A stretch of DNA of 64,000 bases from Apiospora phragmitis (taxonomy: Eukaryota; Ascomycota; Sordariomycetes; Amphisphaeriales; Apiosporaceae). Below are positions 22,301 to 35,380 of this stretch, piece after piece. The DNA lies in contig JAQQWL010000010.1 of the NCBI GenBank assembly GCA_038363925.1, forward strand, positions 930,001-994,000, in the 5' to 3' direction. The notes under the pieces are model-generated. The model saw only the letters and a program-made list of their open reading frames with translations. It was not told where the DNA came from and made no database searches. Within the stretch, counting starts at the first letter, position 1, and the number at the start of each line of letters is the position of its first letter. Both the position numbers and the translations under genes were made by a program.

Positions 22301-24987
22301 GGGGGACATGCTAACGTAAATGTGCATGCCACTACTCCGTACCTTCTTCCCAATTTGGACTTTGGACCACCGTTGTGGGGAGTGCTCGTGAGTCTGAAAA
22401 TCAAGTCGCAACAACGCATAACGAAGCATGGGCGCAACGCAGCGAACCTCTCTCGTTCGCCAGATTACTTCACGTTACATAGGTAGGTAGGCATAAGCCC
22501 GCTAACCTAGTATCTCCGGCCGAGGCCGTCATCATGACAATACCCACATGGGACATGTCCTGCCTGCCTGCCTATGCAGTGGTAGTTTCACCCGTTTTGG
22601 GCCATCCGTCAGGTCAGGCGCCGCCTTGCTTGCCCTTTGCCCTCGTCTACGCAAGAGCGAGGGGTGCGTCGGCATGCATACAATTCGCTGCTAGCTGCTT
22701 GGGCTTGGGGTGAAGGAAGAAGAAAGCCAAGGTTGTTGTTTATTTAGTGAGAGCGGAATGGACGAAACGAACCAATTAGCACGCAAGTCTGACCACCACC
22801 CAACCAACCAGAAAGAGAAGAAGAAGAAGAAAACCACCGGCTCAGCGAAAACAACAGAAACCCTTGCTACATCCAAACGGAACGCTGGCATAGCGCTCAT
22901 CGTCCCGCTGATCCAGGGTCTTTTTTTTGCTCTCGCTCCCTTTCCCTCGTAGACAGCATTATGACATCGACATGCAGATCGCAGCGACGAAAGACCCTGA
23001 TCGTCCCAGTCTGCTAACCTAGCTCAGCATTGTCTTTTTTTCCCAATTCACCCAGACCGACCAAACCGATCAAGCCGACCCCACTACACGACAACCGACC
23101 TTCCTTTTCTCGCCAGGTGTGAAGGGCAAAAAGAAACTACTGCTGATGGGTGCATCTTTCTTGTTCCTATGCCAACTTTACATATTAGACGCAGTAGCCT
23201 TTTGCCGGCAGGGTACGTTTAATCCATTTATCTACATACATACATAAAGCAAACAGCACAAGGTTGTTGAATACGAAGTACATGATGCTTGAAGCTGCAG
23301 GTCAAACTAGGCCAGACAGGACTTGGCAGCCCGGCCTTATTGAAAGGACCCGTTCCGCCGGTTGGGGCCGCCGGTTTTCGTCCAAGTGGAAAGTGGTCGG
23401 TAAGTAGGGCACGTGCAGACAGGACCCTCCCCAAAGCCACAAAATATGCTATGTCGTTCATCACAGGCGATATGGGCTAGACAAGGAGATGGTTTGTTGT
23501 AGAGTTTTCAGTGGTGATAAATCTGTAATGTGATATTGGACTATAGAACAAAGGCAAATTGCGTGTTTTGGTACAGGTAATTGGGTATCCATCATAAAGT
23601 AGTTAAAAAAATCAAAAAAGATCAAAACGTTTCGCTAAGCTCGTCGCCCTTCCTTTTCCCGGTACCCATGAGTTTGAGCGCTGCTCAACATGAAAAATTC
23701 CTGATCCATCGTAAACGCCCCTGTAAATGCTGCCTCCGAATAACCAGAGGGTATCCGTTTTCCTGCCAAGTCCGAAGCCCAATCACTAGTAGGAGGGACA
23801 ATAAAAAAACAGATAGTAGACCAGTCTGATCCAAGAGGGGCCTTAAGCGATGCCAGATCAGGCCCAAAGCCCACCCATAGTCTGCAGCGACTAGCATAGT
23901 TTGGGTGCCAACAGCTGTGGATGCCCCGAGTTGCCAGAAAAGCAGCTCGACGTCAGAGGCGCAAATTTCTGGCAGGGGAATGCCGGCCCTAAGATAGGCA
24001 GGGTGGTGGAGGGGGCTGTGAGGCTTTTCGCTGCACCACAAGGCACCGCAGAGTCATGATTGGCCTCGGGGCTAAGACTAGTGACGTGGGTATCCTCGAG
24101 TTCGACCGTGGGCGCATCCCTCCACCCAGCGCACTCATTGGCGAATCGTAGCCCGAAAACCTCGAGCGCTGCGGATTCATGTGATGATTGCCCCCCTCCG
24201 AGATCCCTGAACGGACACACTATTGCACACTCAATCCCGAACCAACCAATGCCCAACGCAAAGAGGTAGCGAAGAATCAATGGCAGACACAGCAATCATG
24301 TCGTCTCGCACCATGTTTGAGATGACGAGAGTGACAAATGCATTCGCACCTTGTGCGAATTCCACCAGTGATCTGGTGTTCCATCCCAGCTGGGGCCCCG
24401 TTAGAAACTTGTCGCGCGACAATGGGGTCAATCGAATGCCGATATATCCATAACTATAATTTTCGAGAGTTGTATCGCCGAAATCTTAGTAATTGTCGTC
24501 TCATGTCTGCATGCAGCCGGACGTCGGCACAATTGGTTGCCAGAGGGTAACCCGTGCTTTATCATCACGAAACCGAACATCGGTCTTGGCTCAATGGCCA
24601 TGGTCCAGACTCTCCAGCATGGTCGTGCTTCCGGCGAAACAGGGAATTAGCCTGTCTGCAGACGGGATGTTCGCTTTCGCAACACCACGTGTGGTCAGTC
24701 CCAAGTCAATTGGCGGCTCATCGGCACGCCGTATTCTGTTTGACTTCGTGGTAAGATGCGATGCAGCATCCATGGATTTGTGACCGCCGGATTGCCGATG
24801 GCGCGAGTCTTCCGAGGTTGCCCCGCACAGCAATAGATGGTGTACGGAGTCGAACCAGCGGATTGTCGAATAGCTCGGTGCGCGCTGTGGTGGTAAGTCG
24901 CCGTGACAATGTCACGTAAAGAATTAGTGAGATGCCGAATGGCTCTCGTTTGCTTCAGAACATCGAGAAGCGGAAAGCCGGCTCTCT

Positions 24988-25272
24988 TCATTTGTAACCG
25001 ACCATCTTGGCGCACCGGTCGCAGTAGTAGATGTTGTGCCCGACGCGGACCATTCCAGAGGAGGCAGGATCGTCAGTGCTGGTGGCCTCGACGGATCTGG
25101 CGCATCGCATGCAGCGTAGCACCTCGACAGAGGCGATAGGCCGGAAGATGGTGTCCATGCTGGCCCGGAAGGGTGAGGGAGATGACAGGTCGGAGTCGGA
25201 TGCAGAGTAGGAAGATGCCGAAGAGGTGGAGGAGGAGCTGGAGTATTGCGCTTTGGGTGGTCTAGTCGCCAT
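24988..25272 (-). CDS. Small conserved zinc-ribbon-like protein
   Basis: Single exon of 94 codons, ATG at 25272. The N-terminal half (residues 1-35) is serine-rich and probably disordered. The C-terminal half has two CxxC pairs (CMRCARS and YYCDRCAKMVGY) about 30 residues apart, the spacing expected for a zinc ribbon. The sequence ends right after the second pair. I recall similar short, unnamed proteins with a conserved C-terminal ribbon in filamentous ascomycetes, but no function is known to me. It stands alone in a gene-poor region, and a CT-rich minus-strand leader upstream (25300-26000) would fit a long 5' untranslated region. Confidence 0.75.
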   Translation of the reverse strand: MATRPPKAQYSSSSSTSSASSYSASDSDLSSPSPFRASMDTIFRPIASVEVLRCMRCARSVEATSTDDPASSGMVRVGHNIYYCDRCAKMVGYK

Positions 25273-28200
25273 TTCGTTGATGTGGTAGAGTATATGTGTA
25301 GAGTCACGTAGTAGTAGTACGTTATATTTATGGACGATGATGATGTTCCAGAAATAGTTGGGTGTTGGGGAGGCTGGTTGTTTGCTGTATATATGTAGAT
25401 GTATGCAGCAAGTGGATGGGGTGGCCGTTAGAAATAGGTAGCCCTGGAATGGAGCTCTGGTTTGAAATAGTTTTAGCTAGATGCGAACTCGACTGATTGC
25501 AAGGTTGACCTAGTGTTGGGTAGATGGATTCGTTCCGGAAGGGTCTATTTTCTTGGGGGTGAAAGGTTGCTGGTCCCGGTCAAGTAACAATAGGGAGAAA
25601 AGGGCTGAGTCGAGATGCCAACAAAGACTGGAGTCTGGATGGAGATATTGGACAAACCAGAGTTATAAGTGAAGTAGTAAGTAATATAACATCAGACTCT
25701 GGCAGAAAAGCTATGTCATGTAAGAAGTGGGGTCGGCCTTCGAAACAAGACAAGCGTACTGGGACCAGGTTTGGTGGATGGGTAGCGCTGCTGGCTGGGC
25801 ACTGGCTGGGCACTGGCTGGGCACTGGACTGGGCACTGCGAGTTTGTTGGAGCGAACGAGAGGGAGGGTCTTGGCGCCTCTTTTGCTCTCTGGCCTGTGT
25901 TGCCTTGGGGCCTTGGAAGGGGACGAGAGGGACTGGAGTGAGAGAGAAGGAGAAAGTTTGTTCCAAACTGTCCAGTAGGTGGTAGTAGTAGCCGGGTAGT
26001 GGTAGAAGTAGTGGTCGTAGCTGTCGCAGTAGCACTTTTTAAGGTAAGTACCTCGGAGACGGTACTAGGATTACAGGACGGTCGGGCTTGATGACAGCCT
26101 GGATAGTTCGGGCGCTCTGCATTAATTTGACGGTGGATGGCGTGGCTTATGGCGACACCTCACAGCCGAGACACTGGAAGACAGAGAGAGAGAGAGAGAA
26201 AGTACACTAGGCACAAGCTCGCGCCCTCGGACAAGGACCTGGGTCGTATGTAGTTGCAGCAGTAGTCTGGACTCTGGGCGAGTACAGCGGAGCACGAACA
26301 CCACAGGCAAGGATACAATGGAATGCACAGTAATTGGGTCTGGACGGTATTGGTCTGGCCCAGAAAAGGAAACAAGTAGACAGAGATAACGACGACGGCG
26401 GTTCAATTATAGAGTCCGTTTTCAAGTCCGAGTTCTGGTTTTGTCGTAGTAACGCGAATCAACTGGTGATTGCCGTGATTTGAGCTCGTTTCAATCAAAG
26501 ACACCTGTCCGTGTCTCTGTGGTGGGATGGGAAACGGAATGGACTGGTGTTTTTCGATCCGTTATCCTGTACGGTATTGAATGGGAATCCACCGTTGCTG
26601 TAGGGTTTAGGTCGAAGTTCTTTCGCTCGGCGAATGAAGAGATATTGCGGTAGAATACTGGAAAGATCGGTGGAAGAATAGAATCAAGCAGCAAACATCG
26701 GATATGAGACTGGGGGGTACAGACTCTTTATGGGTGGCATCACGCTGAGCAATTATGCATGTGTATCCATTCTCACGAGTGACGAGCGCAGTAATATAAG
26801 TAACGCGCTCTAATCAATAGTTCTACTAGTCCACCGATCAATCCGGAAAGCAACAGACAACAACACAGGAGATCAACTTTGTCAAGTATGGGAATCCAAG
26901 ATCCGGATCGATTCGTTTCCCATAGCAGTCCGGACACTCGCCCTGAGCGGAGGGAATCGTGAATCGTGATCGAGGATCGAAGTTGAGTTTCAGAGCCGCT
27001 ACTAGTCGACTGAGAGTGGCCTGGTGGGAAAGCGAGAAATTTGGAGACTTCATCCAACAGATCTTAGATCCCCCGCTGCCATCTGATATCAAACGAACCT
27101 AGGGGGCGAAAAACGCGTAAACGAGTACACGTCTGCAGTTACGGCTGGGCTGGTTGCTTCACCTGATTTGGCCGTGACTGGTCTCGCTACTGTAGGCATG
27201 ATACTGCCTGACCCAACATCCCCAATAGCCTCATGTCTGTCTTGCATGCGGCGGGCAGATTGACTATATGCGCATGCAAATCTATGCCAAATCTTCTCTG
27301 CAGGACATGCTCCTTTCGCCAAGTTGTGTACACTACGGGGCGACCAAATGCAACGAGACCAACTAGGTTGTCCAGGGAAAGGGACGATATTGGCCTGGTT
27401 ATGTACAATTTAGGGCCATGCGGGCAGCTGGCGGCGAATCTCCCGTATCTAAAGGGCGATCAGCCCCTCCGTCTTCGATGGCCAGACCATATCACGTTAA
27501 GCCCTGGGAGGTGTCATTCTTGGTGAAAAGTTTTGAACCTGATTCCTTACGCGACGGATGCAGCCACTAGGCAACGGTCGTGGGCACCATTTTACCTCCA
27601 GGGGCCGTGATCGAGATGATCGATAACGGAGGCTCAAATTTCTTATGTGTGCTCGTTCCGACGGTGTCCAACCGAAAGGGCTAATGACCGTTCCAATCAG
27701 ACGGAGGCCTTATGCGTGCTAACGAGTCTTAGCCCGTAGCCCAGAGCAACGTTTCTGCTCCAGTCCACAGGGGATGGGACGGAAACTGGGGGCGAAAAGG
27801 AAAAGGGAGCAAAAAAAGGGAGACCTTGGGAGGAAAAAAAGGGAAAAAGGAGGGGCTGATCAGTCCATCTGCAGTCTAGCCCTCCATGACACTGCCGATC
27901 GCCTCACCAAATCTTCGATCCAGACTGTTCCGCAGCCTCTTGATCTCTTCACAGCGTTGCTAAGCATGATCACCCTAGGGTTCTCTTCGCCATCTGGACA
28001 ATCGCTGGCAATCGCTGGCGATCAGGGAAACGTTCTCCCCCAGGCGGCCGAACTACCACTCATAACCACGCAATTTGCGACAACACGGCTCCGTTTTGCA
28101 CCTCCCTCTGAATCTCTTGACGGACAAGCGTGACAATTGTGCAACAACTGCTACAGTACTCCGTCCGTAGCAGCCGCTAACTTCTAATAAGCACCCTGCT

Positions 28201-31200
28201 CGTCGCGTTCGTTCCGTAAACCTAATCTGCCAGTCTGCCCTTGTCTCCAGCAAAAAAAAAAAAAAAAAAAGCAAAGCCCTGCCTGTCGCTCACTCCGTCC
28301 AATACCTACCCGAACTGCCGCGGGCTCCGTCTAAGCCAGCTCGGCTCACCATCGAGCCATTGTACTCCTGGTATCTCCTGTGCTGTTTGTCTGTGAACTG
28401 TAAGAACTGCATCAAATACATAAAAATAACACGGCCGCAGGACAACCTCGGAACGTACATGGGACATGCTGTACTACACCCATGCTGCTGCTGCTGCTGC
28501 AGTACTGCTGCAAGCCCCGATCTGCACTGATATCAAAGATCAATTTGATACCCATCCCGCCCGCGTCGAAATTACTAGCATCCCGTCGCATCCTGTCGCA
28601 TCTGTCTAAACCCCGACGGGACGTGAACATGACCACGTACATCGAAAGATACAGCAGCTAGTGGAAGCAATCTCTTGCGAATTCTTCTCTTCTCAGCCGG
28701 TGAGAGATGGGACACGGAACCGCGAGGAAGAACGGATGGCGCGGTCGTCCCATGCTGCATGGCATCTTCAACCAGCGTGCTACTATTGTCTTCCAGAAAG
28801 TCTATTACCGTTGCGGCGCCTCGTGCCTCGGTAGATCGAACCATGCCGAGCTGAACACACCGCAAGCCAATCCAAATATTGTGAGTCACTCCGGATGAAT
28901 CTAGTGCTGTCTATCGTATTGCACTACCTACAGATTAGGGCAGGGCAAGGGCAGGGTACTCGAACTGCCTCATCCTAGTATCACGGCATACGGAGTACAT
29001 ACAGTCCATATGCAAATGCAAGCCCCGTGGATGTCAGTTTGATATTGATGCCTGCCTGCCTGTACGTACCATACCGTGAGCCAACCGTCGTCAATGGCGA
29101 CCAATTTCCCATCGTTTGATTATTATATTGATTGGCGACCGTTACATTGCAGCCGCTTTGACACTGCTACCGAACCGTTCTCCCCGTCCCCGTCTTCGGA
29201 GAGTAGGTAGGTAAGTTGTTTTTCCTGTTCCCCGGGGATGGAATAGCATCATACCAGGCTGGCTGCCGATGGGTTGACATTGGCATGACTTCACCCGTGC
29301 GGGCGTTTGATCTTCGGACTTTGTGCCCATAGAGTGATCGACAAAAAAAACCCAAGACCCAACGATCAGGTAGCTTGGTGGAGTGATCCGTTCCCGGCTT
29401 CCCTAGGCTCCTGGTGTCCGGAGCAGTTTTTTGTGGTTTTCGTTGGCAACAAACAACTCACCGAACCACAACTTTCGTGGCTCTCCCTGCGTTTGGGGGG
29501 GATCAACTGATCAGCTGTGTTCCCTCTCTTTCCTTCTCGAAGTCTTTCCCGGACCTTCTGGCTTGTTACAGGATTGCATATGGAAGGGCCTAGGCCCTCC
29601 GGCGTTCCTCATTCTATGGAAACTTTGCACAAGCGGGCATTGGGGCTTTGGGTTCGCCTCTTCGTTCACGTGCTCCTAAAATCCCGGTGACCCGTCAGAT
29701 CAGGCATTTGCACACTATGTACTGTATGTATCTGCCAGCGTACCAGGCACCAGGTCGGTCAGACAAACAGCGTCACTAATGACCACACGCCGACATTCCT
29801 GCTTTACTGCATTTGTCAATTTATGACGTTCAATAATTTTCAATGCATCATCGTATGGACCACCGTAATGAACAACCGTCATCGATTGATTGATACAGGT
29901 TTTTCCGTTTCGAGCCCAGCAAGGGGTCTTTTTCCGTTTCCTCCACTGATGAGCCACGAGCCTCACCTGACCGCTCGCTAACCTCCTCAATCGGCCTTTC
30001 CCGGGACTCCCCGCCACCTAAGCCACTAAGGTTGACAGAGAGCTTATTGCAATCCTGGACCCTGCCTGTCACGGGGCATTTGCTGGCCAGTAATGAGCGT
30101 ACTATTGCTTTCGCCCTTTTAACTCTATCTGACGCTCTTCCGTTTCCGGAGGAGTGGCCCCTTAGGTTCAAGCAAACCAAACCGCCAGACATCGCGGATG
30201 CCGTGCGCTATTGTTATTTGCCCGAGACAGCGAGGAGTCCCCACCGGAACAACGCATCTATTGAAAAAGAGGGAAAGGGTGAGAAAGAAGGGGGTTCAAA
30301 GAAGGGGAGAAAACAAGGGTCCAAACTTTTGGTCCAAGCTCCGGTGGGCTGAAGCCATAGCGTCCTCCGGCTCCTGACAGGGCGCGATAGGGAGAATTGG
30401 GCGCGATAGGCAGATAAGGCGGCAGCCATAGCGCAGTCCGGAAACACGCCTTCTTCATGTTTTACTACTACTAGAACTTCCTTCCACTTACTTACTTACT
30501 TACTAACGGCCGGCCCGGGGCGAACTGTGTGGTGTGGTGCCCTGGGACGACCGACCGGCTGCGGCTATTCTCTCAAGGTACGTGTTATGTCCTATTCCGG
30601 GAGAAGGGAGAGCCCGTTGTCGTGGCGATGCAGTAATCCCCCTACGAACGCCTCTCTCCAGGCCTCAACGTAAAACAAATCCCGCATTTTGGAAGTTTGT
30701 CACTTGAGAGAGGCATATCCCTTCTCGTTTCTCGTTATTTTAGAATTCGTTAAGGTTGTTTGTGAAACAATGATACATACAGCTACGTGCGCTATATTTA
30801 GACGCATTGGTGTGTGCTTGGGCGTCGTGGCCAGGCGGGTCCCCCTCGGGAAATGGGCTATGTAACCTTAAATATAGCAAAAGCCACGATGGTCGGTCGG
30901 CCCCGCATGTGATGGTTTGGTTAATGGCATAGCAAACCATCGTGAGGCAGGCCGCAGCCGAGTCGGCCCCAGGGAGCCAGGGCAGGTAAGCAGGGCGTTC
31001 TTTCAATAGTCTAGATGCGCAATTGCACTCTATCTGCCGCAATACCGCATAAGGACCTGAGAAAATTCGCTCGCTGACAACTCGCACGACACAAGCCTCG
31101 TGGCGTAAGCCACACGACAATTCTACTCTAATTTCGCCGAAGGCGGCGCTCTGCCTATCGACTCACCTTCTTGGCGGTGTGCCGCAAGGAAATATGACTA

Positions 31201-32448
31201 GTTGTTTCATCATTTCCTCCGGTCCACGGCTGACTACATACGTTTTGGCAAACTAATTACTATTGTCCATTTATTCATCTGTCAACTTATTGGAATTAGG
31301 CTGTATTACTGTATTTACTTTGCGCGCCCAAAGATAAACTGTCGTGCGATGCCATTCACATGTTGCTACTCAGTGGGCCCCTGAGCTGATGTGGGAGGAG
31401 ATGAATTGAGAAGATCTTACAACTAATGAATGAAATCTGACAACTAATAGGTGAAATGACATGTGAACAGTAACGGCATATTGCCCGAAGTTGTGTGTTG
31501 ATAGGTAGTTTTCCCTCGAATACGTCCGTTTTCGCCAATACGGTCGACCGGAACGGGACGACGAAGCAATTGCGTAAGCCACCCCAGCCACCAGCCCTAC
31601 TACGGTTTGCGATCTTATCCCCAACTCCGCGTACGCACACAGCCCGCTTGAGAGAGAATATGATTATGGGAAGACGCGGCCATGATGCTGGCTTCAAAGA
31701 CAACTTCACACCGGTCTATGCGAGTGACTGAGTGAGCATCATCATCATGTACGCGTCTGTCAACTTGTTTCTCCGCCGCTCCTCGGCGCGCGAGGATCGA
31801 TGCCGGATGCCGGCTTGTTTGTTGCAGCATCGTCCTTGCCGCAGGTGCCGGTCGGCCGCGCGAATTGCGATAAGAGCGAGAGCTCCCCAAGGTAGGTTAG
31901 CACCGAAGAGATTGGCCGCCAGCGAAGAGGCTTGTCTGCCTATCGATTTGGGGCTGTTTCAATACGCGAATGCCGTCATGGTGGTGGTGGTGTCTGGAGG
32001 CGTCGAGCTAAGACGTTCGGCCGTCCGGCATATAAGATGGTGGGAGCTGGGGGGCATGTGTCACACAAGTCTTCAACTGCGAGATACCTCCGAGCTTGAG
32101 AAGACATCGTCACTAAGTCGGTGGCATAACGTAGACTGTTGGTTTAGATTACAGTTGACAACGTGCAGCAATGGTGAAGCCACGATACCGCGTAGATGGG
32201 TAAGCTACATACCCCAAGTCTAGGAGTGGGATTATTGAGGCGCGCCGATGTCTGGGAATTTCGGCTTTTGCTAGTTGCCTTACCTTAGGTGCAACACTGG
32301 GAGACTGGTTTCTCGGTCGCAGTAGTGGGCATTACAGGGAGAAAGCATGATTGTCTGGGGAGTAGATAGAGATGAGTAAGTCATATCAAGCCATGCAAGT
32401 ATTCAATAAGCATCGTAATAAGTGAGTAATAGCAAGTGTAACTATGTA
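25273..32448. other. Gene-poor region
   Basis: About 7 kb with no convincing gene on either strand; the long open frames (for example minus 26035-25580 and plus 31732-32223) lack ATG starts or domains. It contains a minisatellite near 25790-25838 (four copies of CTGGGCACTGG), a CTG repeat (28483-28501), a run of 19 A (28252-28270) and an inverted repeat GATGGTTTG/CAAACCATC (30911-30941). Confidence 0.5.
25790..25838. repeat. Minisatellite, 11-12 bp unit
   Basis: About four head-to-tail copies of CTGGGCACTGG. It lies upstream of the zinc-ribbon gene in CT/GA-biased sequence. Confidence 0.7.
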
Positions 32449-34304
32449 CTAAGGAAACTCGTCCATCGTCTGCCGCATAGCCTCGGCAGGGCTGCTCCCG
32501 TAGACCCTGTCGCCCCTGCCGTTGATGATGTGGGAGATCTCGCTGCCGTTCTGCCCGTTGAGCCAGACCGTGGTCATGCGGTGGATCTTGACGCCCGGGC
32601 GCCCGTCGGCGGGGGCCTCGATGGCGTTCTCGGCCTTGACGGGGCTGTCGCGGAAGTACGAGTAGACGCCCATCCCCCAGGCCTCGTGCGTGTCGACGTG
32701 GTCGGCCACCTTGTACGAGGCGTAGCCGTTGCGCTTTCCGCCCTCCGACAGGTACCGGTCCTGGCTGGGCGGGTCGTACGGGATCTCGGACTGGTAGAAG
32801 TAGACGCGGCCGCCCTGCCCGTGCCACAGCGTCTGGTACTCCTCGTGGTGCTCGTTGAAGAGGCCGTACACGGTCACGCCGTCGCCGTGCACGACGAGGC
32901 CGTGCTTGGTCGGGTTGCTGTCCCAGCCGGCCCCCGGCCCGTGGTCCGCGCGCCAGAGCCAGAGCTGGTCGCACACGACGTCGTGGCTGTGCACGACGAT
33001 GCCGACGTCGTTGCGGCCCGCCTGCGCGCCGCCCGTGCGCGCCGTGATGTCGTACAGGAAGGTCGGGTCGGCGCTGTGGCTGGCGGCGCTGCCCGCGGTC
33101 CCCACCTCCATGAGGCAGGGCGAGTTGACGGGGCCAGCGTCGATGATGAGGCCGGCCACGGTGACGCCGTCCACGTCGGCCACGGTGATGGCCGCGTTGC
33201 CCTGCCGCGGGATCAGCGTGGCGAAGCCCATGCCGAGGACGATGGTCCCGGGCTTGGTCACCTGCAGGGTCTCGTCCAGCTGGTAGACGCCCGGAGTGAG
33301 GAGGATGTGCTTGCCGGCGTGCAGCGCTTCGTTGAGAGACGCCGCCGTCGACGACGCGGACTGCGCGACGTGGAACTCGCTCTCCAGCGGGATGGAGCGC
33401 CCGGGAGTGTGCCGACCCTCCGTCCAAGAGGGGCCCTGCGTGTCGCGCTGGAGGGACGGGACAAAGACGGCGAAGCGACCGGCGTCGTCCACATGGAGGT
33501 AGGGTTTCTCGCGCACGACGGGGGTTTGGCCGATGGTGGTGTACGGGTCGGTGGGGAAGTTGTCGCCGCTGGGCGCGTTGGCGCAGCCGACGAAGACCAT
33601 GTTCCAGACGCCGTTGGCCCAGCTGCCCCACGAGCAGTTCCGCGACAGCCACTGCTGCTGCGAGCCGGGCAGGACTTGGCCGTCGACCAGCGAGTCGGCC
33701 ATGAAGCCGCCGCTGGCCCAGCCGCCGGCGTGCGTCTCCGGGTCGACCTGAAACAGCCATAGGCCGTTCGGGCTGGTGATGTGCAGGCGGCGCAGAGGGG
33801 CGGCCTAATTGGGTGTCAGTGTCAGTCTTCGCTTGCGAAAAGAAGAAAGGGCAAGGGGGGGGGGAAGACGAGTAGTAAAGTGAGCGCAGCGACTGACGTC
33901 ACACACTACTAGACCGACCAATTACAACTAACCTGGGAAACGGCAATGGTGGTCGTCTTGTTGGTGGCGTCGGACGCGTTGATGGCCAGGTTCTCGTAGG
34001 AGCGCCAGAAGTTGCAGGTGGCGTTCCTGTGCGGCATCCAGTAGGCGGGCACGTTGGCGCCGCCCTCGATACGGACCTGGTCGGGCCCCTGGCCGAGCCC
34101 CGCCACGGCCGTGTAGAAGCCGACGTCGAACAGGACGGGGTAGGTGCCCGGCTTGAACAGCAGGGCGTAGCGCTCCGGGCCGAACTCGTTGGCCTCCATC
34201 TGCCGGAAGATCTTGGTCGCCTGCTCCTGCACGGCCCCGGCCGGCATGCTGGGGTCGAAGACGTAGACGTTGGGGCCCAGCAGGGTGTTGTTTGCGTCGG
34301 CCAT
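32449..34304 (-). CDS. Right-handed beta-helix (pectin-lyase-like) protein of bacterial-type family
   Basis: Exon 1 is 34304-33933 and exon 2 is 33804-32449, with a 128-nt intron (GTTAGT...TTAG). The join SQ|AAPLRRLHIT restores a continuous 575-aa protein. Exon 1 has a FDPSMPAGAVQEQATKIFR region and YALLFKPGTYPV. Exon 2 has QQWLSRNCSWGSW, NMVFVGC, VVREKPYL, LTPGVYQLDETLQV, LWLWRADHGPGAGW, YDPPSQ and ASYKVADHV. I recognise this as the family common in Streptomyces and other bacteria, annotated confusingly as adenylyl cyclase or coagulation factor 5/8 type protein; the repeated short beta turns fit a carbohydrate-active or carbohydrate-binding beta-helix. No signal peptide is visible at this start, whereas bacterial relatives are mostly exported, so an upstream exon may be missing. 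It may have entered fungi by horizontal transfer (inference). Confidence 0.8.
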
Positions 34305-35380
34305 CTTGTTGGTTGCAAGTGGTATGTTGGAATTGAATATGGTATTATGAATGGGTTACCGGTCGGAAGAGAAAGATGTAGAAAGAGAAAAGAGCAGATA
34401 AATAGCCCAAGATTCTCCAAGTCAATCCTGTGCATGAAGCTAAATTCAAGTTTCTTCAACAACTGTCTTCACTCCACTTATGAGACAAGAAGCAAACCAG
34501 CCGACAGCGCAAAGCCATGGCGCGATGACCCGGTGACCGTCACCCAATTCAAACAGTCATCGAGAAGGAGCTATACTATTACGAAAAATAAGAAGAAGGT
34601 GGAGTTCTACACGGCGCTGAAGTGAAACATCTCAGCTTCGTTGTGCCATAATGTGGTCTTCATGATGTTCTGTAGAGACACGCCGAGTCCAGAACCAGCA
34701 GCCCAGTGATCTCAAAGCTGTTGGTTGGAACCATCTACCTAGCCGAGCAAAAAAGGGTTCCGCCATTGCCGGGTGTCCCGATGGCGGCTATGGCCCGGTG
34801 ACTAAGTTCAATGTGAGGTATGGAACATTTGATAATATTTCTATTGAGGTAGCCGGAGCTCTCGCATCGGCTGGTAACTGTCTTTGCCACAATCTGCTCG
34901 GTGGTTGTTAGCTGTGGCTTGGCAGGCACTTGGCACTATAAAAGTAGAGCGTGGTTTGCGCGCACAGCCCAACTGATTGCGTATGACATCAGTTGTCAAC
35001 CTGTCACTCACGAAAACAAGATGCGTTGATCAACGAGTCAACTGGCAGGCATAGGCAAGAAATGGTAGGCACAAAGTAACACCAGCCACTGTGCTACGTA
35101 AGGGCTATGCAAGGAGAGGCGAAGTGATGTGTCGTATCGTGTCGTACCGTATTGAATCGTGTCGAGCTGCGCTGTATTGAAACATTCTCAAACCCCACCA
35201 TTCATTGGGCGCGCAGCTGGTTACTACACCATCAAATAGCTTCATCTCCAGCACAGCATCAACCTCCTCAATCATACCCATCTTTACTACTACGCATCTC
35301 AGCAAGCTTGACCTTCATCAACGTTCCACACAGCTTGTACTATTATAATCATCACGGCCAACAGGTCTCGTCAGTCAGCC
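34305..35380. other. Divergent promoter region
   Basis: Separates the beta-helix gene (minus) from the SYLF gene (plus). No domain-bearing open frame is seen. It has CT/TC-rich stretches directly upstream of 35381, as usual for fungal promoters and leaders. Confidence 0.5.

Larger units (their letters stand above)
15261..24987. other. Gene-poor region of ordinary base composition
   Basis: Nearly 10 kb without a convincing gene. The open frames are short, lack domains and mostly start at non-ATG codons. It holds two notable hairpins (17507-17568 and 19318-19340), a CAG/CTG run near 18587-18601, and low-complexity serine/threonine-rich coding-like sequence on the minus strand at about 18180-18670. 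Another stretch, minus strand 24430-23640, looks weakly coding but has many stops and no domain I recognise. It is not RIP-mutated. Confidence 0.5.

Noticed and set aside
23640..24430. Patchwork of minus-strand frames that look weakly protein-like
   Set aside because: Frame changes and stops every 60-120 residues, no domain recognised; could be a very old relic but I cannot support it.
25580..26035. Minus-strand open frame of 151 codons
   Set aside because: Composition follows a CT-rich tract and minisatellite; no domain, and the reading frame is not supported by neighbouring splice sites.
31732..32223. Plus-strand open frame of 163 codons
   Set aside because: Begins at GTG, has no domain and no plausible gene context.
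32422..33762. Long plus-strand open frame of 446 codons, and other long frames opposite 32449-33804, 35740-37041, 37396-38668 and 39902-41245
   Set aside because: These are shadow frames of GC-rich real genes; their translations are low-complexity Arg/Ala/Val-rich sequence with no domain, while the opposite strand has clear family motifs.
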